From Actinomycetes bacterium (lineage in GTDB: Bacteria; Actinomycetota; Acidimicrobiia; Acidimicrobiales; Ilumatobacteraceae): a stretch of DNA of 64,000 bases. The translations under genes were made by a program, and so were the position numbers. Shown here in pieces: positions 45,897-54,361 of this stretch (positions are counted from its first letter, which is position 1; each line of letters starts with the position of its first letter). The stretch spans positions 930,001-994,000 of the forward strand of contig JAIOPC010000014.1 in assembly GCA_021414085.1 (NCBI GenBank), given 5' to 3'. The notes beneath the pieces are model-generated. The model was not told the DNA's origin. It was given only the letters and a program-made list of their open reading frames with translations, and did no database searches.

Positions 45897-48085
45897 CGAA
45901 AGAGCGGCTCTACGAGCACTCACATATGTTGCCGGCGACGATCGGGCACGACAAGACGGCACGCTTTCGCCCCGAGGTAGAGGGTTTACGCGCGGTCGCC
46001 GTTGTATTGGTGCTGCTCTACCACGCCAAGCTGGCCGCGCTGACGGGTGGGTACATCGGCGTCGACGTCTTCTTCGTGCTGTCTGGGTTTCTCATCACCT
46101 CGTTGTTGATGCGCGAGTTAGCGACAACCGGCACTGTGTCGTTGGCCGCGTTCTGGGCACGGCGAGCAAGGCGACTGTTGCCTGCGTCGGGGCTGGTCGT
46201 CGTTGCAACGCTGATCGCCGGCCGGCTGATGCTCGACGGGCTTTCGCAGGGCGATCTGGCGCGCGATGCAATCGCCGCTTGCGCGTTCGTAGCCAACTTT
46301 CGTCTCTTCAATGTTGGTACCGACTACCTCGCCGAGGGGCAAGCCACGTCGCCGCTGTTGCACTTCTGGTCGCTCGCGGTAGAAGAGCAGTACTACCTGG
46401 TGTGGCCGGGGTTGATGTTGCTGCTGGTGCGCTACGCGCGGCTCGCTCGTCGTTCGTTGATTGCCGTGCTGGGCGTGATGTGGGTCGTGTCGCTGGTGCT
46501 GTGCGTTCGATCCACGCACGACGACCCGATGTGGGCCTTCTTCATGCTGCCGGCGCGCGCCTGGGAGTTGCTCAGCGGTGCCTTGCTTGCGGTAGTGGGC
46601 GGCTCATTGTGGAAACGCGCACACCGCGTGCGCGTGATCGTTGGGTGTGTGGGGTTGGGTTCGATCATCGGCGCCGCGCTGGCATACGACGACTCAACGC
46701 CGTTCCCGGGGCTCGCGGCCATCGTGCCAGTGCTCGGCACCGTGGCAGTCATCAATGCCGGCGTCACGTTTGGCGGCCCGATCACAATCTTGCGTGCTCG
46801 TCCGCTGCAGTGGATTGGCGCACGGTCGTACGCCATCTACCTGTGGCACTTTCCGCTGCTCTTGTTGGCTGAGGCGCGATACGGCCCGCTCAACGCGACA
46901 ACGCGCGGAGGCTTGCTGCTCGGTTCGCTCGCGCTCGCCGCGCTGAGCTACCACCTGATCGAGATACCGGTGCGCTTCGCGCCACGACTGGTCGCCAGTC
47001 CAGGGCGCAGTTTGGCGATGGGTGCGTCGGTGGCGGTGGTGGGCGTCGTCGTCGCCAGCCTGGTGCTACACAATCCACCCCGGTTGTCGACCGATGAGAT
47101 CGCGGCGCCGGCGACGCTGGCGACGGTGGCGCCTTCGATTCCAGCGACCACCGCACCGTCGGCAACATCGACCATTCCGCCGCCACCCACCACCATGTTG
47201 CGTCCAGAGGTCGCCGACGCATCGCACGACAATCCACCAGAACTGGCGCCGCTGATCGCGGCCAACTTGCCGTTGTTGGAGGAATCGACCACGACCAGAA
47301 AGGTGCCGGCAAACCTCGACCCAAGCCTCGGCGCGGCGAAGAACGACCTGCCGCAGGTTTACGCCGACGAATGCATTCTCGATGTTGGCGTGAGCGGACT
47401 GAAGGACTGCGTGTACGGCGACCCGGCCGGGGCCGTAACGATTGTGCTGTTCGGCGATTCTCACGCCGCGCAATGGATGCCCGCGATCAACTTGGTGGCG
47501 ATCGAGAACGGCTGGCGACTCATCGTGCACACCAAGAAGGCATGCCCGAGCGCAGAGATACCGACCATCAAGGATCCCAATCAGACCGACTGCGCGGTGT
47601 GGCGGGCGAGTGTCATCGCCTCCCTAGAGGCGCTTCATCCCGACCTAGTCGTGATGTCTGGCTATCGCTACCAGGCCGCCCCGGGAACCGAAGGGCGCAC
47701 CCCCGATCAGGTGTGGCGCGACGGCACGGATCTCACGGTCTCGAAAGTGAAGCCGTTCGCGCAGCACGTGCTGCTGCTCGGCGACTCCGCAACTCCGGCC
47801 CTCACGGTTCCGTACTGTCTGGCGAACGATCTCACGAACGTGCCGATCTGCATGGCATCGCGCGAGGAAGCGACACGGCCCAAGCGACTTCAGGTCGAGC
47901 GCGAGGTGGCCGCCAAGTACGACATCGACTTCATCCCGACCAGCGACTGGATGTGCACCGACACGCTGTGTCCGGTGATTGTGGGCAATGTGTTGATGTA
48001 TCGCGACGACAGCCACATCACCGCTACGGCCTCGGAGTTTCTCGCGCCTTACGTTGAACTGGCTTTGCGTCACGCGATGACCTGA
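45893..48085 (+). CDS. OafA/YrhL-type acyltransferase with C-terminal SGNH domain
   Basis: This 730 aa membrane protein acetylates or acylates a cell-surface glycan. Residues about 12-365 form the acyltransferase-3 domain with about ten helices (RPEVEGLRAVAVVLVLLYH with the catalytic His, FFVLSGFLI, SLAVEEQYYLVWP). A Pro/Thr-rich linker (about 410-480) leads to the extracytoplasmic SGNH domain with FGDSHAAQW and DDSHITA. It begins at GTG 45893 in a GTGA overlap with the M28 gene. Confidence 0.9.
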   Translation: MTKERLYEHSHMLPATIGHDKTARFRPEVEGLRAVAVVLVLLYHAKLAALTGGYIGVDVFFVLSGFLITSLLMRELATTGTVSLAAFWARRARRLLPASGLVVVATLIAGRLMLDGLSQGDLARDAIAACAFVANFRLFNVGTDYLAEGQATSPLLHFWSLAVEEQYYLVWPGLMLLLVRYARLARRSLIAVLGVMWVVSLVLCVRSTHDDPMWAFFMLPARAWELLSGALLAVVGGSLWKRAHRVRVIVGCVGLGSIIGAALAYDDSTPFPGLAAIVPVLGTVAVINAGVTFGGPITILRARPLQWIGARSYAIYLWHFPLLLLAEARYGPLNATTRGGLLLGSLALAALSYHLIEIPVRFAPRLVASPGRSLAMGASVAVVGVVVASLVLHNPPRLSTDEIAAPATLATVAPSIPATTAPSATSTIPPPPTTMLRPEVADASHDNPPELAPLIAANLPLLEESTTTRKVPANLDPSLGAAKNDLPQVYADECILDVGVSGLKDCVYGDPAGAVTIVLFGDSHAAQWMPAINLVAIENGWRLIVHTKKACPSAEIPTIKDPNQTDCAVWRASVIASLEALHPDLVVMSGYRYQAAPGTEGRTPDQVWRDGTDLTVSKVKPFAQHVLLLGDSATPALTVPYCLANDLTNVPICMASREEATRPKRLQVEREVAAKYDIDFIPTSDWMCTDTLCPVIVGNVLMYRDDSHITATASEFLAPYVELALRHAMT

Positions 48086-48200
48086 CGACCTGATCAACGC
48101 GAAGTTCTCACCAAACTCTTGTACTTCTGCGGAGCGGGCCGATGAGGCGAAGAGTACCGTGACGATTGCGGCTAGAGCCGCAACGAGATCGGAGCAATCG

Positions 48201-48557
48201 ATGACACGTAACAAGATTGTGAGTAAGGCAAGTGTTCTTGCAGCAGCGGTGGTGACCGGTGTGGTTCTGTTCGCAGGCGCCGCAATGGCCGCTGGCGGCG
48301 ACGGCGGGCCTATCGGGCCGGGGCCGCGCGGCTTCGGTGATCGCGATGGTCACCACCGTGGTGGTGGGATCGTGATCCTCGTGGCAGCAATTCTTCTCGC
48401 GGTGCTCATCACTTGGTTGATCGCTCGCCGTCGTCCGGCGGTGGCTCAATCCGCTAGTGCCGAGACAATCCTCTCCGAGCGGTTGGCCCGCAGCGAGATT
48501 TCGGTCGATGACTACCGCACCACGCTTGCCGCGTTGCGCGAGGCCTCATCGCGCTGA
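48201..48557 (+). CDS. small membrane protein with C-terminal SHOCT domain
   Basis: The 118 aa protein has an N-terminal hydrophobic segment (VLAAAVVTGVVLFAGAAMAA, a signal peptide or anchor), a His/Gly-rich loop (GFGDRDGHHRGGG), a second helix (VILVAAILLAVLITWLI) and a SHOCT-like end (ILSERLARSEISVDDYRTTLAAL). ATG 48201 with GGAG (48191-48194) 6 nt upstream is preferred over GTG 48159. SHOCT domains mediate oligomerisation. The 115 bp before it contain no other gene I can support. Confidence 0.7.
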   Translation: MTRNKIVSKASVLAAAVVTGVVLFAGAAMAAGGDGGPIGPGPRGFGDRDGHHRGGGIVILVAAILLAVLITWLIARRRPAVAQSASAETILSERLARSEISVDDYRTTLAALREASSR

Positions 48558-48576
48558 CGGGGCTACATTCGACGGC

Positions 48577-49479
48577 ATGAGTCGTGCGTTCAAGGTCGGT
48601 GTGCAGTTGCCCGAGGTTGAACGGTTCGTGCCGTGGCCAGAACTGATCGCCATGGCAAAGGCGGCCGAAGCGGTTGGCTTTGATTCGATTTGGCTGGGCG
48701 ATCACCTGCTGTACGACCTGCCCAACGGGTCGGTGCGCGGCCCGTGGGAGGTGTGGACATCGCTGGCGGCGATTGCCGCGGTGACGACGCGAGTTGAGAT
48801 CGGCCCGCTGGTGGCGTCGATCGGCTTCCATGAACCAGCGATGCTTGCCAAGCAGGCAGCCACCGTCGACGCCATCTCCGGTGGCCGCCTGATCGTTGGC
48901 CTCGGTGCCGGCTGGAACGAACGCGAATACCGCGCCTTTGGTTTCCCGTACGACCAACGCGTTAGTCGCTTCGAGGAAGCCTTCGGGATCATTCGACGAC
49001 TACTCGCTGGCGAGGTAGTCGATCACGAGGGTCGCTTCTACAACGTGGCACGCAGCCAGGTTGATCCGATCTCGCGCCCGGGAGGGCCGCCGTTGTTGTT
49101 GGGCTCAACGGCGCCACGCATGATGTCGATTGCCGCGCCTCACATTCAGTCGTGGAACGTCTGGTGGAGTCGGTTCGGTAACTCGGTCGAGGGCTTTGCG
49201 CGTGAAGCGGCAGTCGCCGACGAGCGGTGCCAGCTGGCAGGTCGTGCGCCGGGCGAAGTGCAGGCAACTGCCGCGGTGTATGTACAGGTGCCCGGTGGCA
49301 CCGGTCGCACCATGGGCTCCGACAAAGTCGTCGCCGAGCCGTTGCGCGGCACGCAACTGGAACTTGCCCAACAGCTGGCCGCGTTCGGTGCCGCGGGTGC
49401 CGATCACCTGCAATTGGTGGTCGACCCGATCACCCAAGCCAGCATCGAGTGGCTGGGCGGCGTGCTCGAACTGCTGTAG
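48577..49479 (+). CDS. LLM-class (F420/FMN-dependent) oxidoreductase
   Basis: This 300 aa luciferase-like TIM barrel has AKAAEAVGFDSIWLGDHLLYD, ISGGRLIVGLGAGWNEREY and PPLLLGSTAPRMM. It is more distant from the 18561/19505 pair than those are from each other. TACATT (48564-48569) lies 7 nt before the ATG. It converges on the bicupin gene with 15 bp between the stops. It may belong functionally to the neighbouring catabolic cluster, but this is only positional. Confidence 0.82.
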   Translation: MSRAFKVGVQLPEVERFVPWPELIAMAKAAEAVGFDSIWLGDHLLYDLPNGSVRGPWEVWTSLAAIAAVTTRVEIGPLVASIGFHEPAMLAKQAATVDAISGGRLIVGLGAGWNEREYRAFGFPYDQRVSRFEEAFGIIRRLLAGEVVDHEGRFYNVARSQVDPISRPGGPPLLLGSTAPRMMSIAAPHIQSWNVWWSRFGNSVEGFAREAAVADERCQLAGRAPGEVQATAAVYVQVPGGTGRTMGSDKVVAEPLRGTQLELAQQLAAFGAAGADHLQLVVDPITQASIEWLGGVLELL

Positions 49480-49494
49480 CTGCTCGCCCGCCGA

Positions 49495-50571
49495 CTACGC
49501 GGGCAAGGTGACGTCGAGCAATTGAGCGTCGGCGGTCGGGTCGCTCAGCGTGTAGGCAACGTTTGCTGGCACGACGAAACTGTCGCCATCGTGGAGTCGC
49601 ATCGGTTCGTCTCCGTCGCGCTGCACCGTGAGGGCCCCGTCGAGCACAAAGTGGAACTGAAACTCGCTCTGGTGCGAGGTGGTAACTGGCCCGGGATTGC
49701 CGATCGGTCGCAGCACACGCACACCGGCGACGCCATCGGTGGCCGCGCCGATGCCTGTATCCCGCGTCTCATAGCCAGCGAAGCGCGACGGCACCCAGGT
49801 CGCGCTGGCAGCTTGGTGAAACACGAACCGATGGCCGTCGGCGCCAAAACCGCGATCGGGTTCCAGTGAACCCGTGGGAAGCGTCGTGTCGGGATCGGCC
49901 CACGTCTCGTGCTCGGCCGGACACCCGATCTCGATCACCTGCATGCGATCGGAGGCCTCGAGCACGCGATGGCGAATCGTCGAGGGTTGCAGGAAGCAGT
50001 CGCCCTCGTGCATCAGCATCGGTTCGCCCTGATCTTCGTACGCCACTCGCACCCAGCCGCGATGGCAATAGATCATCTGGAAGCGCACGTTGTGAAAGTG
50101 CACGTAGTCGTTCACAGGTCCACCCTGGGCGATCAGGATGTGCGAGGCGATGAAGCGCCCACCAAGCCGGCTAGGGATCAGGTCGCGGTAGCGCAAACCA
50201 GCGCGGCCTTCACCGAAATCGTCGTCGCTGTCAACGGGCGCGCGTGTCACCACGAACTCCTCGACCAACTTCGGTACCACGAGCGGTTCTTGCGCCGGTA
50301 CGAACTGGAAAACGGTGCCGTTCGGGGCGGTCGTCTCGTACGGCGTGGTCACGTCGTTGCTCAGCAAACGCAACCGGCCGGGGGTGCCATTGGCGCCGAC
50401 CTCGAGCCGCACCGTCAGGCCATGACCGTTCAACACCACCATGCGTGGGTGATCGGCGGGCATGATTGTGCGTACGGCGAAACCGTGACTGGTGAAGAAG
50501 TCGATTGTTGCCGAGATCGGCTCGTTGCAGGGCAGTACGACCTGCGCAGATTCGACGGTGTGTGCGCCCAT
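49495..50571 (-). CDS. bicupin protein, putative ring-cleavage or hydroxylating dioxygenase
   Basis: The 358 aa protein has a short N-terminal alpha/beta part (DFFTSHGFAVRTIMPADHPRM, VOC-like in pattern) and two cupin barrels. The first has VHFHNVRFQMIYCHRGWVRVAYED with a later H (TIRHRVLEA); the second has HQSEFQFHFVLDGALTVQRDGDE. The His-rich cupin motif can bind Fe or Mn. It ends the minus-strand operon hydrolase-nicX-bicupin. The 12 bp before it form the palindrome GCTCAGCTGAGC (50572-50583). Confidence 0.7.
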   Translation of the reverse strand: MGAHTVESAQVVLPCNEPISATIDFFTSHGFAVRTIMPADHPRMVVLNGHGLTVRLEVGANGTPGRLRLLSNDVTTPYETTAPNGTVFQFVPAQEPLVVPKLVEEFVVTRAPVDSDDDFGEGRAGLRYRDLIPSRLGGRFIASHILIAQGGPVNDYVHFHNVRFQMIYCHRGWVRVAYEDQGEPMLMHEGDCFLQPSTIRHRVLEASDRMQVIEIGCPAEHETWADPDTTLPTGSLEPDRGFGADGHRFVFHQAASATWVPSRFAGYETRDTGIGAATDGVAGVRVLRPIGNPGPVTTSHQSEFQFHFVLDGALTVQRDGDEPMRLHDGDSFVVPANVAYTLSDPTADAQLLDVTLPA

Positions 50572-50583
50572 GCTCAGCTGAGC

Positions 50584-51624
50584 TTACGCGGTGAGCTCGG
50601 CGACGAGCTCACCGCTGGCGACGACGGTGCGTCCGTCGAGACGAACGGTGCAATTGCGCATCGGCAGATCGAAGTGGCCGGCAGTGAAGCGGCCTGCGGT
50701 CTCGTTGGCGCCAGTGGAGTAGAGGAAGTTGCCCGCGTAGGCGCGTGCTTCCGTACCCCACGTTTCGCGCCGGTCGTACAACTGCCCCGCGTCCCAGCGC
50801 GCGTACTGGTTCATGCCCCAGCCGACGTGGCTCGTCGCATAGCTCTCGCGGTCACCGAAGGCGCTGAGGTAACCGCGGAAGAGGATCGCGTCGGCGCCCT
50901 CGCCCTCAACCCGCTCGATGTGATCGTCGACGATGTGCAGCACGACCGGCGTTTCCAGCAGCCGATTGAACGTCAGGTTCATGTCGCCCACGTCGAGCAC
51001 CACCGTGCCGTTGACCGTGTGCGCGGCCGGGAAGGCGAGCACCAATCCGCCGGGCCAATGCGCGATCGAGCCCGAACCGGCGGTGAGACCAGTCGACCCC
51101 GCGGTCGCGGCGCCCGTGAGTTGAATGGTGAGATCGGTACCCGCGGCACTGGTGACGCGCATCGTTGCCGCGCTACTGAGCCAGTCGTGGCCGAGCTCGA
51201 CGCGGCGAGGAAGGTCGTCATCCCATTGCAGGCGATCGAAGATTTCGGGATGCTCGTTGGAGATCATCAGTACGCGGGCGCCGCCGCCGAGGATCTGCCC
51301 GAGTTCTGGCGAGTGCAGCAAGCCCTCGACGGTGCAGTCGATGACAAGGTCACTGGCCGCCAACGCCCAGATGACCGGCGGGGACCCGGCGATTGCCTGC
51401 GAGGCGCCGGTCGATCGGATCGGCACCGCGTGGGTCGACGAAGGAGTCGGTACGACGACGTCGAATACACGGCCACCGAGCGACTGCGCGGCCAGCCGCG
51501 CGGTCTCGACCAGGGCCGGGCGACTTTGCGACTCGCTGAGCACGGCGACGTTCTCGCCCGCGTGAAGTTGGCAACGCGCGAGGTGCGCGGCGAACGCTTC
51601 GATGAAACGCCACTCGGTTGTCAT
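50584..51624 (-). CDS. NicX-like 2,5-dihydroxypyridine dioxygenase / M29 aminopeptidase-fold protein
   Basis: The 346 aa protein fits the M29-like group that includes NicX. NicX is an Fe(II) enzyme that opens 2,5-dihydroxypyridine to N-formylmaleamate. Candidate metal ligands lie in the C-terminal half: the His in SHVGWGMNQYARWD and the H-x-D in TAGHFDLPMRN. The start ATG 51624 has GGAGG 4 nt upstream. It overlaps the alpha/beta hydrolase by 4 nt; NicD, the enzyme that follows NicX in nicotinate breakdown, is also an alpha/beta hydrolase. An M29 peptidase is the alternative. Confidence 0.68.
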   Translation of the reverse strand: MTTEWRFIEAFAAHLARCQLHAGENVAVLSESQSRPALVETARLAAQSLGGRVFDVVVPTPSSTHAVPIRSTGASQAIAGSPPVIWALAASDLVIDCTVEGLLHSPELGQILGGGARVLMISNEHPEIFDRLQWDDDLPRRVELGHDWLSSAATMRVTSAAGTDLTIQLTGAATAGSTGLTAGSGSIAHWPGGLVLAFPAAHTVNGTVVLDVGDMNLTFNRLLETPVVLHIVDDHIERVEGEGADAILFRGYLSAFGDRESYATSHVGWGMNQYARWDAGQLYDRRETWGTEARAYAGNFLYSTGANETAGRFTAGHFDLPMRNCTVRLDGRTVVASGELVAELTA

Positions 51625-52418
51625 TGATCCTCCACGTGCCGTAGGTGTCGGGTGATTGCGGCGTTCACGACGTCGGGTGCTTCGACGTTCAGCAGATGCC
51701 CGGCGTTGGGCACGATCTGCAACCACGCGTTGGGTATCTGGTCGGCGAGCGCCTGCGCGTACGAGGGCGGAGTTTCTTGATCGAGCTCGCCGACCATCAC
51801 CAGCGTTGGAGCGGTGATGGCGGCGAGGAGCGGGCGCGCGTCGTGAGTGACCAAGCATTCGATGCTGCGTTGCAACGCCTGGCCACTGATGCGGGTCATT
51901 GCGCGCCGTTGACTCTCGAACGCCGTTTCATCGATGTTGGGGCCGGCAATTGAGCGCAAGACGCGGTCCGCGAAGTCGGCTGGTTGTTGACCCGCGTTCA
52001 GCGGGGCCATGCGAGCGGCGCGCCAGTCGTCGGGGGACGTGCCGTCGAGCCCGAACGCGGGGCTAGTCGACAGCAGCGTGAGCGAGCGCACGGACTGCGG
52101 ATGCGAGGCCGCCAGATACTGCGCGATCATCGCGCCCATCGAGATACCGATGATGTGGGCCGAGCCGCCGCCAAGCTCCGCAATCCAGCGGGCCGCGGCC
52201 TGTGCGAGCGCCGCGAACGTGACGGTCTCGTCGGCGAGGGGAGCGGACGCTCCGTAGCCGGGCAAGTCCCAGGCAGCGACGCGGTGATCGGTGCTGAGCG
52301 CGGCGAGCTGTGGCTCCCATGAGATGCGACTGCCACCGAGGCCGTGCAGCAGCACGATGAGGTCGCCGTGCCCGGCCTCGCGCCACGCGATCGGATGGCC
52401 GTCGACGTCGGTTGCCAT
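51621..52418 (-). CDS. alpha/beta hydrolase (NicD/MhpC-like)
   Basis: This 265 aa alpha/beta hydrolase has the oxyanion segment LLHGLGGSRISWEP, the nucleophile elbow GISMGAM, the acid in GELDQETPP and the catalytic His in NAGHLLNVEAP. In the NicX context it may hydrolyse N-formylmaleamate or a similar ring-cleavage product; an esterase role is possible. It is the first gene of the minus operon. Its promoter has a TTGACA box inside the 27 bp palindrome and CATACT 6 nt before the start. Confidence 0.85.
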   Translation of the reverse strand: MATDVDGHPIAWREAGHGDLIVLLHGLGGSRISWEPQLAALSTDHRVAAWDLPGYGASAPLADETVTFAALAQAAARWIAELGGGSAHIIGISMGAMIAQYLAASHPQSVRSLTLLSTSPAFGLDGTSPDDWRAARMAPLNAGQQPADFADRVLRSIAGPNIDETAFESQRRAMTRISGQALQRSIECLVTHDARPLLAAITAPTLVMVGELDQETPPSYAQALADQIPNAWLQIVPNAGHLLNVEAPDVVNAAITRHLRHVEDQ

Positions 52419-52424
52419 CGTGCG

Positions 52425-52486
52425 AGTATGCCAGAGCCTGCCTGTTTGTCAACACTGTTGACAAACAGATGAGTGTTTGATCGAAT
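52425..52486. promoter_or_regulatory. divergent promoter pair with 27 bp palindromic operator
   Basis: A perfect palindrome spans 52442-52468: arms TGTTTGTCAACA and TGTTGACAAACA around a central C, plus an outer C-G pair. Each arm contains a consensus TTGACA. Plus: TTGACA 52458-52463, 17 nt, TCGAAT 52481-52486, 6 nt before ATG 52493. Minus: TTGACA 52452-52447, 16 nt, CATACT 52430-52425, 6 nt before ATG 52418. A protein bound here would block both promoters. The TetR gene at 53678 is the obvious candidate. Confidence 0.85.
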
Positions 52487-52492
52487 GGCTTC

Positions 52493-53665
52493 ATGCAGCA
52501 AGGTCAGATGACGCGCGATGAGATGGTCGGACTTGCTCGTGCAATGGCGCCCGCGATGCGCGAACGAGCGGTTACCTATGACTTGCAGGCCAGCTTCCCC
52601 CACGAGAACTTCGCCGACTTTCGCAGCAATGGGCTAATGGGCGTTTCCGTGCCCACGCGCTTCGGCGGGCTGGGTGCCACGTACGCGGACTATGTGCGGG
52701 TGAGTGAGGAGCTTGGCCGTTCGTGCGGTGCCACCGGGCTGACGTTCAATATGCACAACGCGACGATGCTGTGGTGTGGCGCGGTTGCCGACTTGCTCGA
52801 CATGACGCCTGCGCAACGTGCGAGCCACGAAGCGATTCGAACGGAGATGTATCGGGGTGTCATCGAGCGTGGCGACATCCACAGTCAGCCGTTCTCCGAG
52901 GGGCTGTCGCCGGGCGCCACGAGCGGTGTCGCCACGAAGGCTGTTCCGGTCGATGGTGGCTGGTTGGTTACCGGTCGCAAGATCTTCGCCTCGCTCTCCG
53001 GCGCGGCGACCTTCTACAACGTCACCTGCCAGGTGCCCGGCGAGGACGAGATTCGACTGCTCGGCGTTCCCGCCGCCGCTGATGGTGTGCAGATTCTCGA
53101 CGACTGGGATCCGCTGGGTATGCGCGGCACCGTCTCGCGCACGTTGCTGATGACCAATGTGTTCGTGCCGCAGTCGAACGAGTGGATGCCAGCCGGGCTG
53201 TACAACCAAGCCGCGTTGCGCTACCCGTGGCTATTCCTGTCCTTGTGTCCGAGCTATCTGGGGCTGACTGGTGGCGTGCTTGAAACAACGCGGTTGTACC
53301 TGCGCGGCGAGTTGCCGGGACAGGCTGCGGGGGCGCGCCGCGACCATCCGATCAAGCAGGTCGGTTGGGCACAGATGCAGTTGAAGCATCAGCAGTCGCG
53401 GGCGCTCATGTACCGCGCGATCGACGAGGCGACCATCGATCCGACCGAAGCTCAACTGGTGCTCGGTTGGGCGGCCGCCATCACCGTGATGGAACACGCA
53501 GCCGAGGTAGCGAGCTTGGCCATTCGGGTGTGCGGCGGCCAGTCGATGCTGAAGACCATGCCCCTCGAGCGTATGTATCGCGATTCGCGGCTGGGCAGCA
53601 CGATGCTGCCTTGGAGTGCCGAGGTATGCCTCGAACGGCTTGGTGCCGCTGGCTTGTATGACTGA
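52493..53665 (+). CDS. acyl-CoA dehydrogenase-fold flavoprotein
   Basis: The 390 aa protein has the acyl-CoA dehydrogenase plan: N-terminal helices with SVPTRFGGLGATYADYVRVSEELGRSC, a central beta domain with the flavin-binding SGVATKAVPVDGGWLVTGRKIFAS and GMRGTVSRTLLMTNVFVP, and a C-terminal helical bundle with RVCGGQSML and MPLERMYRDSRLG. The catalytic Glu position was not resolved by eye. Members include true dehydrogenases and flavin monooxygenases such as DszC. The pairing with ring-cleavage genes favours the second, as inference. Confidence 0.8.
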   Translation: MQQGQMTRDEMVGLARAMAPAMRERAVTYDLQASFPHENFADFRSNGLMGVSVPTRFGGLGATYADYVRVSEELGRSCGATGLTFNMHNATMLWCGAVADLLDMTPAQRASHEAIRTEMYRGVIERGDIHSQPFSEGLSPGATSGVATKAVPVDGGWLVTGRKIFASLSGAATFYNVTCQVPGEDEIRLLGVPAAADGVQILDDWDPLGMRGTVSRTLLMTNVFVPQSNEWMPAGLYNQAALRYPWLFLSLCPSYLGLTGGVLETTRLYLRGELPGQAAGARRDHPIKQVGWAQMQLKHQQSRALMYRAIDEATIDPTEAQLVLGWAAAITVMEHAAEVASLAIRVCGGQSMLKTMPLERMYRDSRLGSTMLPWSAEVCLERLGAAGLYD

Positions 53666-53677
53666 ACGACACCACTG

Positions 53678-54331
53678 ATGGGTCGGCCTGCGTCGCTCAG
53701 TCGTGGCGGCATCATTGCTGCCGCGGCACGACTGGTGCGCGAACACGGTGTCGAGGCACTGACGGCTCGTCGCTTGGGTGACGCATTGGGGTGCGACCCA
53801 ACTGCGCTGTACCGACACTTCGTGACGATGGGCGACCTTGAGCGCGAGGTTGGCGACCGATTCTTGGGCGCTGTCGATGTGCGCGCGCACGCCGACGACG
53901 ACTGGCGGAAAACCGTGCGAAGGATTTGCGTGAAGCTTCGGCGCGTTCAGTTACGTCAGCCGCGACTCGCAGCATTGGTGAGCGCTGCGCCGACCCGTCT
54001 CGCTAATGAGAAGCGCATCACCGAAGCGCTGTTGCGCGAACTCGATCGCGCGGGCCTCTCCAGCGAACAGGTAGCAACCGGATATCACGCCCTCATCGAA
54101 CTGACCGTTGGCTCGGCGGCGATCGACGCCCCGCTTGCTTCGCTACCCGCTGCCGAGCGGCGGCGTACTTACAACGAATGGCGTCGCGAGTACGCCGGGC
54201 TGTCGCCGGCTGAGGCGCCCGCGTCGGTGGCTATCGCGGACCATCTCTACCTCGGTTCTGCCGACTCGCGCTTTGAGGCAGCGCTCGATCTATTGCTCGA
54301 CGGCATCTCTCTGCAGCGTCGGGTTCACTAG
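53678..54331 (+). CDS. TetR-family transcriptional regulator
   Basis: This 217 aa repressor has the N-terminal helix-turn-helix IIAAAARLVREHGVEALTARRLGDALGCDPTALYRHF (its key end is ALGCDPTALYRHF) and a helical ligand domain with the family's C-terminal pattern. It follows the flavoprotein by 12 nt and is probably in the same transcript, so it would repress its own operon. The palindrome at 52442-52468 is the likely target. The ligand is probably a pathway intermediate. Confidence 0.88.
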   Translation: MGRPASLSRGGIIAAAARLVREHGVEALTARRLGDALGCDPTALYRHFVTMGDLEREVGDRFLGAVDVRAHADDDWRKTVRRICVKLRRVQLRQPRLAALVSAAPTRLANEKRITEALLRELDRAGLSSEQVATGYHALIELTVGSAAIDAPLASLPAAERRRTYNEWRREYAGLSPAEAPASVAIADHLYLGSADSRFEAALDLLLDGISLQRRVH

Positions 54332-54358
54332 TCTCGGCCTGACTAGTACAAGGAGAAT
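54327..54358 (+). promoter_or_regulatory. repeated ACTAGT palindromes and ribosome binding site before mscR
   Basis: ACTAGT occurs at 54327-54332 (covering the TetR stop) and at 54342-54347. AAGGAGAA follows, ending about 4 nt before ATG 54362. The paired 6 bp palindromes may be an operator. The Shine-Dalgarno sequence sets the mscR start. Confidence 0.4.
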
Positions 54359-54361
54359 CTG

